Shown here in pieces: positions 1-8,694 of a stretch of DNA of 32,641 nt. Position 1 is the stretch's first letter, and every line of letters begins with the position of its first letter. The DNA is from Chloroflexota bacterium (GTDB lineage Bacteria > Chloroflexota > Dehalococcoidia > GIF9 > AB-539-J10), in contig JACAEN010000033.1 of assembly GCA_013388845.1 (NCBI GenBank), positions 1 through 32,641 of the forward strand, in the 5' to 3' direction. Under the pieces are notes generated by a model. It was not told where the DNA came from. It saw only the letters and a list, made by a program, of their open reading frames with translations, and ran no database searches. The position numbers and the translations under genes were made by a program.

Positions 1-2
1 GC

Positions 3-737
3 TGCATGGAGGTGGAATTTGTTCAGGGGGTAAAGATGAGCCCTCAAGCTGCTGCCTCGGTGGGAGAACTAGCAGCAAGAAAGAAGGTGGTGCTCACCGC
101 TCACGGACCCTACTTTATAAACCTCAATGCCGTTGAGCCGGAAAAAGTGCACATGAGCAAAGAAAGGATATTGCAAACTGCTCGCATTGCCGCTCTCTTC
201 GGCGCCAAGAGTATTACCTTCCATGCCGCTTTCTATCTCGAAAGCACTCCTCAAGAGACCTACACCACGGTCAAAAAGCATCTGCAAGAGGTGGTAAACA
301 CTCTGCGGAGAGAGGGAAACAAAGTGACGATTTCCCCAGAAGTTACCGGAAAACCGACTCAATTCGGCAGCTTGGAGGAAATACTTCGTCTCAGTAGCGA
401 GATAGAAGGAGTTGCCCCTTGCCTCGATTTCTCTCATTGGCACGCCCGGACGGGAAAGGCTAATTCTTATCAAGAATTTCTCGATATCTTAGACCAAGTT
501 GAAAGGAAACTAGGCAGACAAGCTCTAGATAACATGCACATCCACCTCTCCGGGATTGCTTACGGCAAGAAGGGAGAAATCAAGCATCTAATGCTCCCTG
601 ATTCGGATTTCCAATATGCGGAGCTTCTTAAAGCCCTGAAAGAACGGAAGGTAAAGGGAGTAGTCATCAGCGAGAGCATCCCACACTTGGAACAGGATGC
701 TTTGCTCCTCCAGCAAACCTATCGAGACCTCCGCTAA
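3..737 (+). CDS. Endonuclease IV-like TIM-barrel protein (5' partial)
   Basis: This is an AP endonuclease family 2 (Nfo-like) protein, probably a metal-dependent apurinic-site endonuclease acting in base excision repair. The visible metal-ligand motifs follow the family order: HGPYFINL, ITFHAAF, a Glu in ISPEV, CLDFSHWHA, MHIHLSG, GEIKHL and a Glu in VISES. The GE-x-KHL form is that of the archaeal-style subfamily rather than of E. coli Nfo, which has Asp-x-His there. The reading frame is open to the window edge, and the first visible residues (CMEVEFVQG) match the interior of the barrel after the first strand, so the real start lies upstream and about 30-40 residues are missing. The ATG at 6 is therefore probably internal. 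Family membership is clear; activity on AP sites is inferred. Confidence 0.8.
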   Translation, partial: CMEVEFVQGVKMSPQAAASVGELAARKKVVLTAHGPYFINLNAVEPEKVHMSKERILQTARIAALFGAKSITFHAAFYLESTPQETYTTVKKHLQEVVNTLRREGNKVTISPEVTGKPTQFGSLEEILRLSSEIEGVAPCLDFSHWHARTGKANSYQEFLDILDQVERKLGRQALDNMHIHLSGIAYGKKGEIKHLMLPDSDFQYAELLKALKERKVKGVVISESIPHLEQDALLLQQTYRDLR

Positions 738-907
738 GCATAGGAAGGCGAAAACGCAGCGGTCTTCTGCATTCAAACAACTGGCTATATTGTTACGCTA
801 TAGGCAACAAAATAAGTTAGTGTGCAACAATCCGAGCTTTTGTGACCTACACTTCTCGGACAATTGTGACACATCTGGGACTCGGGAGTTGTGTTGATCA
901 GCCTTGA

Positions 908-1861
908 ATGGCAGGGCTGCCGTATAGTATGCTAAAGCACAGCAGGATTCTAATGTTTGGCATTACTAAAGATAGGGCACGATTACAGTTACAAACTGAA
1001 GAAGCGAGGGTTATAGCCAAAAGGGCTAGGGTTACCTTTAGCATCCTTTCCTCTATTTATATCCTAGGGACAGTCGGCGGAGTGCTGATTTGTCTACTTG
1101 AAGCAACCAGGAGAATAAGGTTCTATGGATACTCTCGATTGCCTCTCTGGGAAGGCAAACTAATTCTGGCATCAAACCATCCTGGTTGGTTGGATATAAT
1201 CTTGGTTCCATTGCTTTATTTTCCCTGGTGGTTCAGGGAGCTTCTCCAGAGAATAGGCGAAGTTCTGGTTGCACCATTGAAAATCCTAAAAAGGGAACCG
1301 GTACGGCCTACTTTTGCCGAAGATTTCAAGCATATTCCAGCCAGCACGGCAGATGAACACAACTTCCGCCATTTCAGGTGGGTCTTAGAAGGATGGAATA
1401 TCTTCGTTAATAGAGAATCTGACAGAACTGGAGAAAGAGCCAGTGCCCTAAGGAAAGCGGTTGAAATCCTAGAAAACAACGGTAGAGTCGTTATATTCCC
1501 GGGAGGGGGTAGGGATTTCAAAGCCCAAAACAATGGAGATGGAATATATGACGCAGGGACTGGCAATCTAATTATCCGAAGACCAAGGCCGGGTATTGGT
1601 TGGCTTGTCAAGCAGACCGGAGCTACCATAGTACCGATCCGCATAGATGGTACTGACAAAGTCCTACCCAATAAACCCAATGAGAAGCTGCCTCCCTTCT
1701 TAAGGTTCGAACGCTGTCTTCCGCGAATATGGCGTCCAATTTGCATAAGAATTGGAGAACCGTTAAGGTTTCCTGCCGGCACCGATGAAGATACGATATT
1801 GGAAGGTTATATTCAGGCTCAGCTCAATCTATATCTAGAGGCGAACAAATCAAACGACTAA
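908..1861 (+). CDS. Divergent PlsC-like 1-acyl-glycerol-phosphate acyltransferase family protein
   Basis: The protein of up to 317 residues carries the two hallmark blocks of the PlsC/LPLAT superfamily: NHPGWLD (His91 and Asp96, the catalytic HX4D motif) and FPGGGRD at about 197-203, which corresponds to the usual FPEGTRS but has lost its Glu. A hydrophobic stretch at about 45-65 precedes the domain and may anchor it to the membrane. It is likely to transfer an acyl chain to a glycerophosphate, glycolipid or other hydroxyl acceptor; the acceptor cannot be read from the sequence. The start is uncertain: the ATG at 908 has no clear ribosome binding site, while the in-frame ATG at 953 (residue 16) follows AGCAGGA at 941-947 with good spacing. 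It stands alone, with no operon partner. Confidence 0.75.
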   Translation: MAGLPYSMLKHSRILMFGITKDRARLQLQTEEARVIAKRARVTFSILSSIYILGTVGGVLICLLEATRRIRFYGYSRLPLWEGKLILASNHPGWLDIILVPLLYFPWWFRELLQRIGEVLVAPLKILKREPVRPTFAEDFKHIPASTADEHNFRHFRWVLEGWNIFVNRESDRTGERASALRKAVEILENNGRVVIFPGGGRDFKAQNNGDGIYDAGTGNLIIRRPRPGIGWLVKQTGATIVPIRIDGTDKVLPNKPNEKLPPFLRFERCLPRIWRPICIRIGEPLRFPAGTDEDTILEGYIQAQLNLYLEANKSND

Positions 1862-1947
1862 TGCATTTGAGCATCGCCAAATAGTAACGATGAAAGGCAA
1901 GAAGTCCCAAAACGCTAAAAAGTGTAGACCCCCTGCAAAGGATTTGG

Positions 1948-1977
1948 TTGATTAGCAGACAAAAGAACGCATACAAT
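1948..1977 (+). promoter_or_regulatory. Possible sigma70-type promoter upstream of the GalT-like gene
   Basis: TTGATT (1948-1953), an 18-base spacer and TACAAT (1972-1977) form a moderate promoter match. The -10 box overlaps the ATG at 1976, so if this promoter is used, translation would have to begin at the next in-frame ATG at 2000. Confidence 0.3.
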
Positions 1978-3028
1978 GGAGGATCGAAAGAACGCACTAA
2001 TGGCAATTCAATTCAAGAGTGAAACCATTGTCGTAGAAGTGCTGGATCCTAGTGGTAAGTCCATCAAACACAGATTGGAGCGCAGGTTCGACCCTCTAAC
2101 GTCTCGCAGTTCGCTGATTTGTCCTAACCTAAAGGAGAAATGGACAACGTTTTACGGCGTTCGTGATGACCAGTGGCTTAACGAAATGTCGAACGAATCA
2201 AAGCGCGGGTGCCCATTTTGCTCGCCGACGATTGACAAGGTTATACCTAAGTTTCCCCGGGATCGGGTACCTGAGGGCGTATTAACGTTTGAAGATGTTT
2301 ATGTCTTCCCAAATCTATTCCCAAGAACAGAATTTGAAGCTGTGGTAACCTCCCCAAAGATACATTTTCTCAGTCTCAGTGAATGTAGCGAAGACTTGCT
2401 CCGTAACATGCTAACCGCTGCGTTCGAATGTGTGCGTAGGGTACACAGTTCGAACAACGCCCTTGCCTATGGTGTAGTGGGAACCAACTATCTCCCACCA
2501 GCCGGGGCAAGCTTGATACATTTCCACCAGCAGATTGCGATGCAACATGTTCCTTTCAACCGCATAAAGAATCTAATAGAATGCAGCGCCAGGTATGCCG
2601 AAGCCGAGAATAGCAACTTCTGGCAGGATTTTATGGCTGTTAATGACGAGCGGAAAATAAAAGAGCTCGGTAATGTCTATTGGTATGTCCCTTTTGCCCC
2701 ATCCGGCTTCTGTGAGGTGCAAGCTATCTTGAATGCGTGCAATTTTCTGCAATTTGAGATAGAAGATGTGAAAAACATTGCTACGGGATTGTCCAACGTA
2801 TTGAGATACTATCATGACCAGGGGTTTGATAGCTTTAACTGCATTATCTACTCTGGTAATCTAGAAAAGGCAGATGGCTTCCGTGCCGGGGTGAGTATTG
2901 TTGCCAGGCCTAATGCTCGACCGAACTACTTGAGTATCGATTCATGGTTTATGCCGTTTATGTTGGGGGAAGCGGTTGTGCCAGAGCAGCCAGAAGATCT
3001 GGCATCTGAAATAAGGGGATATTTTTAG
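1976..3028 (+). CDS. GalT-like nucleotidyltransferase (HIT superfamily)
   Basis: This 350-residue protein resembles galactose-1-phosphate uridylyltransferase and its relatives. A CPFC pair at 79-82 looks like the GalT zinc site, and the block around 171-187 (NYLPPAGASLIHFHQQ) matches the GalT active site, with His182 and the presumed nucleophile His184 in an HFHQQ context in place of HPHGQ. The FDPLTSR segment near residue 38 and the C-terminal half also fit the GalT fold. It probably transfers a nucleotidyl group to or from a sugar 1-phosphate. No galactose gene lies nearby, so the substrate is open; NDP-sugar phosphorylase or an uncharacterised GalT-like family are alternatives. Neither the ATG at 1976 nor the one at 2000 has a strong ribosome binding site; 2000 fits the possible promoter better. 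Confidence 0.72.
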   Translation: MEDRKNALMAIQFKSETIVVEVLDPSGKSIKHRLERRFDPLTSRSSLICPNLKEKWTTFYGVRDDQWLNEMSNESKRGCPFCSPTIDKVIPKFPRDRVPEGVLTFEDVYVFPNLFPRTEFEAVVTSPKIHFLSLSECSEDLLRNMLTAAFECVRRVHSSNNALAYGVVGTNYLPPAGASLIHFHQQIAMQHVPFNRIKNLIECSARYAEAENSNFWQDFMAVNDERKIKELGNVYWYVPFAPSGFCEVQAILNACNFLQFEIEDVKNIATGLSNVLRYYHDQGFDSFNCIIYSGNLEKADGFRAGVSIVARPNARPNYLSIDSWFMPFMLGEAVVPEQPEDLASEIRGYF

Positions 3029-3196
3029 AGCGAAGCAATGCTCGTAACCCACCGAGCAAACGCGACCAAGTCGAATCATACAAGAATGACAGGTCAGGCC
3101 CCGCACAACGTCAGTTTCCTTGAGCTCATCTTTGCCCATCTGACACCAAGGATTTTCGAAGCCAAGGCAATGATCTGCGTTTTCGTTACTTGGCAC

Positions 3197-3225
3197 TTCA
3201 TTCGACCAATCAACTGCAGTATACT
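3197..3225 (+). promoter_or_regulatory. Candidate promoter of the alpha/beta hydrolase gene
   Basis: TTCATT (3197-3202), a 17-base spacer and TATACT (3220-3225) precede the gene. The predicted transcript start near 3232 would leave a leader of about 26 bases containing the AGGAGGG ribosome binding site at 3242-3248. The rest of the 229-base gap (3029-3196) holds nothing I recognise. Confidence 0.4.
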
Positions 3226-3257
3226 TGCTGTAAGATCAAACAGGAGGGAGTCGCGTC

Positions 3258-4055
3258 ATGCCACTAGCCAAGCTTAATGGTATTAACATTAACTATGAGG
3301 CGGAGGGGCACGGTGAACCTCTGGTGATGATAATGGGATTTGCTGCCAACCGGAATGGCTGGATGCCCCAGATACGTTCCTTTAAGAAGTATTACCGGGT
3401 AATTACGCTTGATAATCGGGGAGTTGGCAAGTCGGACAAGCCGCCAGGTCCTTATTCTACAAAAATGATGGCCGACGATACGGTGAAACTTATGGACTTT
3501 TTAGGTATTGAGAAAGCTCATATTCTGGGCCTCTCTATGGGTGGTATGATTGCCCAAGAGCTGGCTATAAACTATCCCCAGAGAGTCATGAAGCTGATAT
3601 TGGCCAGTACCTATGCAAGCCGGGATGAAACGAGCGGAGACACCGCACAACTTGCTAAATTCCGGGAACTAACGCCGGAAAAGAAACTCAGGGCTATCAT
3701 TGGCCTGGCTTTCAATAAGCCAGTTTACAGATTCACCTTCGCCTTGCTCGCCAGAATTCAGACCAAATTCATGAGGGCCTCCGACAGGGTAGGGATAGCA
3801 GGACAGAGCGAAGCTTGCCAACAACACAATACGCTGGAGAGACTGCCATTAATCACACGCCCCACTTTAGTTATCGTGGGAACTGGAGATAGAGTCATCA
3901 AGCCCGTTTCTTCCGAGATAATAGCCCACAGAATACCCAACGCTAAGTTAGTGAGAATCCAGGGTGGTTCTCATTATCTTTCCCTGGAAATGAGAAAGGC
4001 GTTTAACCGGGAAGTGCTGAATTTTCTGAAGAGCGATGCTCCAAGTATCAATTAA
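3258..4055 (+). CDS. Alpha/beta-fold hydrolase
   Basis: This 265-residue protein is a canonical alpha/beta hydrolase. The nucleophile elbow is GLSMGG with Ser93, the acid is probably Asp211 in GTGDRVI, and the base is His239 in GGSHYL. The oxyanion region (MGFAANRNGW, about 26-35) and the DNRGVGKSD block (52-60) are typical of the family that includes lactonases, 3-oxoadipate enol-lactonase-like enzymes and many esterases. The cap region between about 125 and 195 is short and helical. No signal peptide is visible, so it is cytoplasmic. A strong ribosome binding site (AGGAGGG, 3242-3248) fixes the ATG at 3258. It is monocistronic and faces the fumarase genes tail to tail. The substrate cannot be predicted. 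Confidence 0.85.
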   Translation: MPLAKLNGININYEAEGHGEPLVMIMGFAANRNGWMPQIRSFKKYYRVITLDNRGVGKSDKPPGPYSTKMMADDTVKLMDFLGIEKAHILGLSMGGMIAQELAINYPQRVMKLILASTYASRDETSGDTAQLAKFRELTPEKKLRAIIGLAFNKPVYRFTFALLARIQTKFMRASDRVGIAGQSEACQQHNTLERLPLITRPTLVIVGTGDRVIKPVSSEIIAHRIPNAKLVRIQGGSHYLSLEMRKAFNREVLNFLKSDAPSIN

Positions 4056-4220
4056 CTTTATGCATAGAGCACTATGGCCCTACCTCGCTTCTTAGCGGAC
4101 ATGAGACTTTGCTCCACGACTTTTCCAGACACAGTGGAGTCGCACAAAACTCAGAAAATTGCAGCATCGCTCCCGTCCCACCCTTGGTGAGAGACTGGCG
4201 TATGGAATGCTAAGCCCGAT

Positions 4221-4778
4221 TCAAGTCGCCTTGCCGCGGTATTTGGCTTTGCCTGCTTCGTAGAGGTCGCCACCATAGATGTCGTTTATGACCGTAACCG
4301 GGAAGTTTTCTACCTCCAGGCGGCAAATGGCTTCAGCAACAAGGTCTTGGTAGGCTATAACTTCTGCCTTCTTGATGCTCTTAGAAATAAGAGCACCAGC
4401 ACCACCGACGGCCCCTAAGTAGACTGCTTTGTATTTCACCATCGCATTCTTCACTTCTTTGGACCGCAAGCCTTTGCCTATCATCCCCTTCAGCCCTTCG
4501 GCAACCAAGCGGGGAACATAGGCATCCATCCTCCCACTGGTGGTGGGTCCAGCCGAACCAATTACCCTTCCCGGCCTAGCTGGGGTAGGTGCCATGTAGT
4601 ATATGGTGGCCCCCTTGATATTGAAAGGCAGTGGCTTCCCCTGCTCCAGAGCCTCCAGCATTTTTTTATGGGCGGCATCGCGGGCAGCATAGATGACACC
4701 GGTCAGCAAAACATTATCCCCAGCTTTGAGGTCTTTCAAAACTTCGTCAGTTAAGGGCAGCGTAACCTTTTTAACCAT
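4221..4778 (-). CDS. fumB: Class I fumarase (or L-tartrate dehydratase type), beta subunit
   Basis: This is the C-terminal-domain subunit of a two-subunit, iron-sulfur class I fumarate hydratase, which interconverts malate and fumarate. The diagnostic block GSAGPTTSGRMD lies in the middle and the length (185 residues from the ATG) is normal for the separate beta subunit. The ATG at 4778 seems the best start; a TTG at 4787 would add three residues, and neither has a strong ribosome binding site, consistent with coupling to the alpha gene that ends at 4794. It is the last gene of the C4-acid operon. Tartrate dehydratase is the main alternative, but malate dehydrogenase next door favours fumarase. 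The symbol is used in the sense of beta subunit, not E. coli FumB. Confidence 0.88.
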   Translation of the reverse strand: MVKKVTLPLTDEVLKDLKAGDNVLLTGVIYAARDAAHKKMLEALEQGKPLPFNIKGATIYYMAPTPARPGRVIGSAGPTTSGRMDAYVPRLVAEGLKGMIGKGLRSKEVKNAMVKYKAVYLGAVGGAGALISKSIKKAEVIAYQDLVAEAICRLEVENFPVTVINDIYGGDLYEAGKAKYRGKAT

Positions 4779-4793
4779 AGCTCGCAAATCGCT

Positions 4794-5639
4794 TTACAGG
4801 ATTGCTTCGGCTCGGCGAGCGCACCAGCACTGCATGTTAACTGCTACAGGCAGGCTGGCAATGTGGCAAGGGAACGTCTCCACATGAACCGCTAAAGCAG
4901 TAACTGTGCCACCATAGCCCATGGCACCGATGCTTAGATCGTTGACCTTTTCCAGAATTTCCCTCTCTAAGCCGGCAACCTCAGGGTCAGGGCTCGGCTC
5001 GCCAACTTTGCGTAACAACGCTTTCTTGGCTATGAGCATAGCCTTTTCCGTCGTTCCACCTATGCCGACACCGATGATGACAGGCGGGCAAGAATTGGCA
5101 CCAAACTCATCAACTAGGTTAACGACAAGGTTTGTGACACCCTGGCGTCCGTCGGCTGGATTTAGAATGGTCAAGCGGGAACAGTTTTCTGAGCCAGCTC
5201 CCTTGGGTAAGACGCTGATTTTCAGCCTATCCCCTGGAACTATGTCGGTATAAATCATGGCAGGTGTATTGTCATCGGTATTTATCCGCGCAAAGCAAGG
5301 CTGGCTCACTATGGATTTACGCAAATAACCTCTGTCATACCCCTGGCGTACTCCTTCGCTGACCGCTGTATAGAGGTCTCCGCCAGTTATTCTCACTTGC
5401 TGACCCAACTCCAGCATGACCACAGCGACGCCCGTATCCTGACAAATGGGAATTTGCTCATTGCCGGCAATTTCTACGTTCTCCAAGATTTTATCCAACA
5501 CGTCGCGGCAGATAGGAGATTTTTCTTTCTTTTTGGCCTGCTTTAGAGCAGCTAGCACATCCGGAGGCAGGTAGTGGCAGGAATGCTCAAATAAACGAGC
5601 TACAGTGTTGGTTACTTCACTAGCCTGAATTCTTCTCAT
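4794..5639 (-). CDS. fumA: Class I fumarase, alpha subunit ([4Fe-4S])
   Basis: This 281-residue protein is the catalytic, cluster-binding subunit of the two-subunit fumarase. Cys66 (PICQDTG), Cys184 (NSCPP) and a third cysteine near the end (QCWCARR, Cys271 or Cys273) are placed like the three cluster ligands of the family. KGAGSEN (about 146-152) and MGYGGTV (about 240-246) are further conserved active-site blocks. The cluster would have an open iron site that binds substrate, making the enzyme sensitive to oxygen and fitting an anaerobic host. The gene begins 16 bases after malate dehydrogenase and ends 15 bases before the beta subunit start. The ribosome binding site is weak (AAGATGAAGA), so translational coupling is likely. 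Confidence 0.9.
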   Translation of the reverse strand: MRRIQASEVTNTVARLFEHSCHYLPPDVLAALKQAKKKEKSPICRDVLDKILENVEIAGNEQIPICQDTGVAVVMLELGQQVRITGGDLYTAVSEGVRQGYDRGYLRKSIVSQPCFARINTDDNTPAMIYTDIVPGDRLKISVLPKGAGSENCSRLTILNPADGRQGVTNLVVNLVDEFGANSCPPVIIGVGIGGTTEKAMLIAKKALLRKVGEPSPDPEVAGLEREILEKVNDLSIGAMGYGGTVTALAVHVETFPCHIASLPVAVNMQCWCARRAEAIL

Positions 5640-5655
5640 TCTTCATCTTGAGATG

Positions 5656-6582
5656 TCACAGCTTCATAAGTTTGACCAGCTCTCGCACGGCTTCGGCTGA
5701 TTTCTTCAGAGCCGCGCTTTCTTCAGGGGTTAGCTTGAGCTCTATTATCTGTTCAATGCCATTTTTGCCCAATTTGACGGGCACGCCGACAACCACCCCC
5801 TTAATGCCGTATTCCCTGTCCAGATAGACAGCACAAGGCAATATCTCCTTCTTGTCCAGAACTACGGCATCAACCATTTGAGCTGTGGCGGCTGCCGGGG
5901 CATAACAGGCACTGCCAGTTTTGAGCAAGTTTACTATTTCGCCTCCTCCCTTAACTGTGCGCTTCACTAGACCGTCAATCTTTTCTTTGGGCAGAAGTTC
6001 GGTAAGAGGAACACCAGCCACAGTACAAAGTCTGATAATTGGCACCATGGTGTCACCATGCCCACCTAGAACACAGGCGAATACATCTTTTACTGAGACA
6101 CCGAGCTCTTGAGCAACGAAAGTTCGAAATCGAGCACTGTCGAGGATACCAGACTGACCAAATACTTTATTCCGGGGGAACTTGCTGACATGAAGAGCTA
6201 ACTGGGTCATGGCATCCAGGGGATTGGTCACCATAATAATTATGCAGTTAGGTGAATACTGAACAACTTTCCTAGTGACCTCTTGGACTATCTTCATGTT
6301 GGTGAGTACCAGGTCATCCCGGCTCATCCCGGGTTTACGCGGCACACCCGAGGCGATAACCACAATATCGGAATTGGCAGTTTCTTGATAGTCATTAGTC
6401 CCTATAATCTTAACGTCTGATTCAGTTACGGGGGTAGCTTCCAGCATATCCAGTGCCTTGCCCTGGGGAAGCCCTTCAATTATGTCTAGCAACACAATGT
6501 CCGCATACCCTTTTTCAGCAATCCTGAAAGCACAAGTGGCACCGACGTTCCCTGCACCGATTATAGAAACCTTACTGCGCAT
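5656..6582 (-). CDS. mdh: Malate dehydrogenase, LDH-like type
   Basis: This NAD-dependent dehydrogenase interconverts malate and oxaloacetate in the cytoplasm. The Rossmann motif GAGNVG lies at 9-14; the substrate-binding arginines are Arg82 and Arg88 in [10 protein letters not shown] and Arg151 in DSARF, and the catalytic His175 sits in GGHGDT with its partner Asp148. Arg at position 82, in place of the Gln typical of lactate dehydrogenase, marks it as malate-specific. It is 308 residues from the ATG at 6582, preceded by AAGGAAG; a TTG at 6591 would add three residues but lies too close to that ribosome binding site. It sits between the biotin-dependent carboxyltransferase and fumarase, linking oxaloacetate to malate. 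Confidence 0.93.
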   Translation of the reverse strand: MRSKVSIIGAGNVGATCAFRIAEKGYADIVLLDIIEGLPQGKALDMLEATPVTESDVKIIGTNDYQETANSDIVVIASGVPRKPGMSRDDLVLTNMKIVQEVTRKVVQYSPNCIIIMVTNPLDAMTQLALHVSKFPRNKVFGQSGILDSARFRTFVAQELGVSVKDVFACVLGGHGDTMVPIIRLCTVAGVPLTELLPKEKIDGLVKRTVKGGGEIVNLLKTGSACYAPAAATAQMVDAVVLDKKEILPCAVYLDREYGIKGVVVGVPVKLGKNGIEQIIELKLTPEESAALKKSAEAVRELVKLMKL

Positions 6583-6640
6583 TCTGGTCAACTTCCTTGC
6601 CGATTCCGCTTATGTAGCCAGTTCCAATACAGAGAGAAAC

Positions 6641-8635
6641 TCAAGCAATAATTACCAAAATGTCATCTTTGTTTACTGAATCGCCAGGCTTGAAATTGAG
6701 CGCCTTAACCACTCCGTCAACAGGGGAGGCTATGGTATTTTGCATCTTCATTGCCTCCAGGATAAGCAGTGGAGCACCAGCTTTTACTTTATCCTCAACC
6801 TTAACTAAACAGCTGATAATCATACCGGGCATGGGGGCCAGTATCTTTGTCCCCTCAGCAACTGCGACAGGTGACACTTTCTTTTCCTCCACCTTTGGGG
6901 ATGCCTTGGCGGCTGGAGAGGAAGGCAAGGGAGAAGGAGAGGCAACAACACCTACACGTGGAGAAACAGTGATAGTTGAAGACCCCCCCACAGCCTCCAC
7001 ATCCACTTGATAGTATTCCCCCTCCACAAAAACATTGAATGTCCTTACACGGGGCCCTCTTTCAGAGACCACTTTCTCTGGTTTTTCCACTAGCTTACCA
7101 GCTTTGGCTTTGGCGATAAGCTCATCCTCAGCCTTCACCTCCTCAAGTGTCTTAGGAGCGCGGGGTGGTTTCCAATCCTCAGGAATAGTCTTGTCTATGC
7201 CATATTTGTACTTTAAGAAGCGGGTGCCAGTAGTAGGGAAAAGGGCATAAGTGAGCACATCTTGAGTATTTCTGGCGAATTCCTTAGACTCTTCTTTGGC
7301 TTTTTCCAGTTCCGGCTTTAACATATCGGCAGCTCGACATTCAATTGCCTCTTCACCCCTTTCATAGCCCTCAAGCACCATTTTCTGGATTTTCTTATCA
7401 ATCGGTGCTGGCGGCCGTCCATAGAGCCCCCAACAATAATCTTTGGTTTCTTTGGGAATCATCTTATAGCGCCCAACCAGAACATTCTGCACCGCCTGGA
7501 CACCAACAATCTGGCTCGTAGGTGTAACTAAAGGTGGATAACCAAGTTCAGCTCTGGTCTTAGCAGTTTCCGCCCGCACCTCATCCAGCTTGTCCAGAGC
7601 ATTAGCTTGTTTTAGTTGTGCCACCAGGTTTGTGGTCATGCCACCAGGGATTTGGTGCACCAGCACTCCGGTATCAATGACCGACATTGCCGATGTGTCC
7701 AGAAAGTCCCTGTATTTGGGGGCAATTTGCTCCAACATCTGGGCACACTTGAATAGCTGCTCAATGTCAAGCCCGGTATCCCTGTCCGTGCCATATAGGG
7801 CAACCACCAGGGGCTCGATAGCTGGCTGCGAGGAGCGCAAGGCGAAGGGAGATAGAGCGGTATCAACAATGTCAACCCCGGCTTCAACTGCTTTCAACAT
7901 AGACATGGAAGCCTGCCCGCTGGTATAGTGGGTGTGGAGCTCCACCGGTACTTTCAAATTTTCCTTAAGAGCCTTGATTAGCTCATAGGCATCATAAGGG
8001 GAGATAAGCCCGGCCTGGTCCTTAATACAAATGGAATCAGCGCCCATATCCTGCAGGATGAGGGCTTTCTTAACATAGTATTCCAGATTGTAGACCGGTC
8101 CACCCATCCTGGGCTGGGTGAGCGAGTAACATATGGCTCCCTGATAATGTTTGCCACATTTTTTAATTGCCTTAACAGCGCGTTCATGATTGCGCTCGTC
8201 ATTCACAGCATCGAAAACACGGAAAATATCAATACCTGCTTCAGCAGACTGCTCCACAAAGGCATCAACCAAGTCATCAGGATGGTTGCGATAGGCGACT
8301 AAGTTCTGTCCCCGGAGAAGCATCTGTAGTGGCGTATCGGGCATGAGTTTCTTCAATTTGCGAGGCCTATCCCACGGATCCTCGCCCAGAAAGCGATGGG
8401 CTACGTCAAATGTTGCCCCACCCCAGACTTCCATGGAATAGAAGCCACATTTATTCATCTCAGAAGCCATCCATTCCATATCCTTAGTTCGCATCCTGGT
8501 AGCCAATGTGGATTGATGTCCATCACGAAAGGTGGTGTCACAGATTTTGACGGGGTTCTTAGCCTTCGGCCTCGTCTTAACCTTATCAGTGGTTAAGTCT
8601 TTGGCTAGAATTGGACCTTTCTCTATTCCGCACAT
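6641..8635 (-). CDS. Pyruvate/oxaloacetate carboxyltransferase fused to biotin carrier domain (PycB / OadA / transcarboxylase 5S type)
   Basis: This 664-residue protein joins an HMGL-like carboxyltransferase barrel (about 28-300; DTTFRDGHQS at 33-42, the carbamylated-type Lys205 in CIKDQAG, metal ligands His234 and His236), the conserved PYC/OADA C-terminal domain (about 320-520), a Pro/Ala/Ser/Lys-rich linker (about 570-595) and a biotinyl domain ending in EAMKM with biotin-accepting Lys630. It moves CO2 between carboxybiotin and pyruvate/oxaloacetate. No biotin carboxylase domain is present, so it is not a complete pyruvate carboxylase, and no membrane decarboxylase beta subunit is nearby. 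With the 12S-type gene upstream it most resembles a methylmalonyl-CoA:pyruvate transcarboxylase. The ATG follows GGAAAGGAG. Subunit B of a two-part pyruvate carboxylase is the main alternative. Confidence 0.88.
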   Translation of the reverse strand: MCGIEKGPILAKDLTTDKVKTRPKAKNPVKICDTTFRDGHQSTLATRMRTKDMEWMASEMNKCGFYSMEVWGGATFDVAHRFLGEDPWDRPRKLKKLMPDTPLQMLLRGQNLVAYRNHPDDLVDAFVEQSAEAGIDIFRVFDAVNDERNHERAVKAIKKCGKHYQGAICYSLTQPRMGGPVYNLEYYVKKALILQDMGADSICIKDQAGLISPYDAYELIKALKENLKVPVELHTHYTSGQASMSMLKAVEAGVDIVDTALSPFALRSSQPAIEPLVVALYGTDRDTGLDIEQLFKCAQMLEQIAPKYRDFLDTSAMSVIDTGVLVHQIPGGMTTNLVAQLKQANALDKLDEVRAETAKTRAELGYPPLVTPTSQIVGVQAVQNVLVGRYKMIPKETKDYCWGLYGRPPAPIDKKIQKMVLEGYERGEEAIECRAADMLKPELEKAKEESKEFARNTQDVLTYALFPTTGTRFLKYKYGIDKTIPEDWKPPRAPKTLEEVKAEDELIAKAKAGKLVEKPEKVVSERGPRVRTFNVFVEGEYYQVDVEAVGGSSTITVSPRVGVVASPSPLPSSPAAKASPKVEEKKVSPVAVAEGTKILAPMPGMIISCLVKVEDKVKAGAPLLILEAMKMQNTIASPVDGVVKALNFKPGDSVNKDDILVIIA

Positions 8636-8694
8636 AAATTACTCCTTTCCGCTATTATGAGCTCCTCGCTAGCTTCTCTGCCTCGCTTAGGTCT

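Noticed and set aside
697-897. Open frame of 66 codons after the endonuclease IV-like gene
   Set aside because: It overlaps the end of that gene, has no ribosome binding site and encodes no recognisable motif. The 738-907 gap otherwise holds only a TTGTGAC direct repeat too weak to name as a site.
1216-1782. Long minus-strand frame inside the acyltransferase gene, and similar antisense frames at 7590-7928, 14301-14717, 15480-16034 and 30344-30751
   Set aside because: They are shadows of well-supported genes on the opposite or another frame and show no family motifs.
3038-3277. Open frame of 79 codons between the GalT-like and hydrolase genes
   Set aside because: It runs over the hydrolase promoter, ribosome binding site and start, lacks its own ribosome binding site and looks like random sequence.
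4112-4139. CTCCAC/GTGGAG hairpin between the hydrolase and fumarase genes
   Set aside because: Six base pairs with a 16-base loop and no T-run; it may be chance and is not a convincing terminator.
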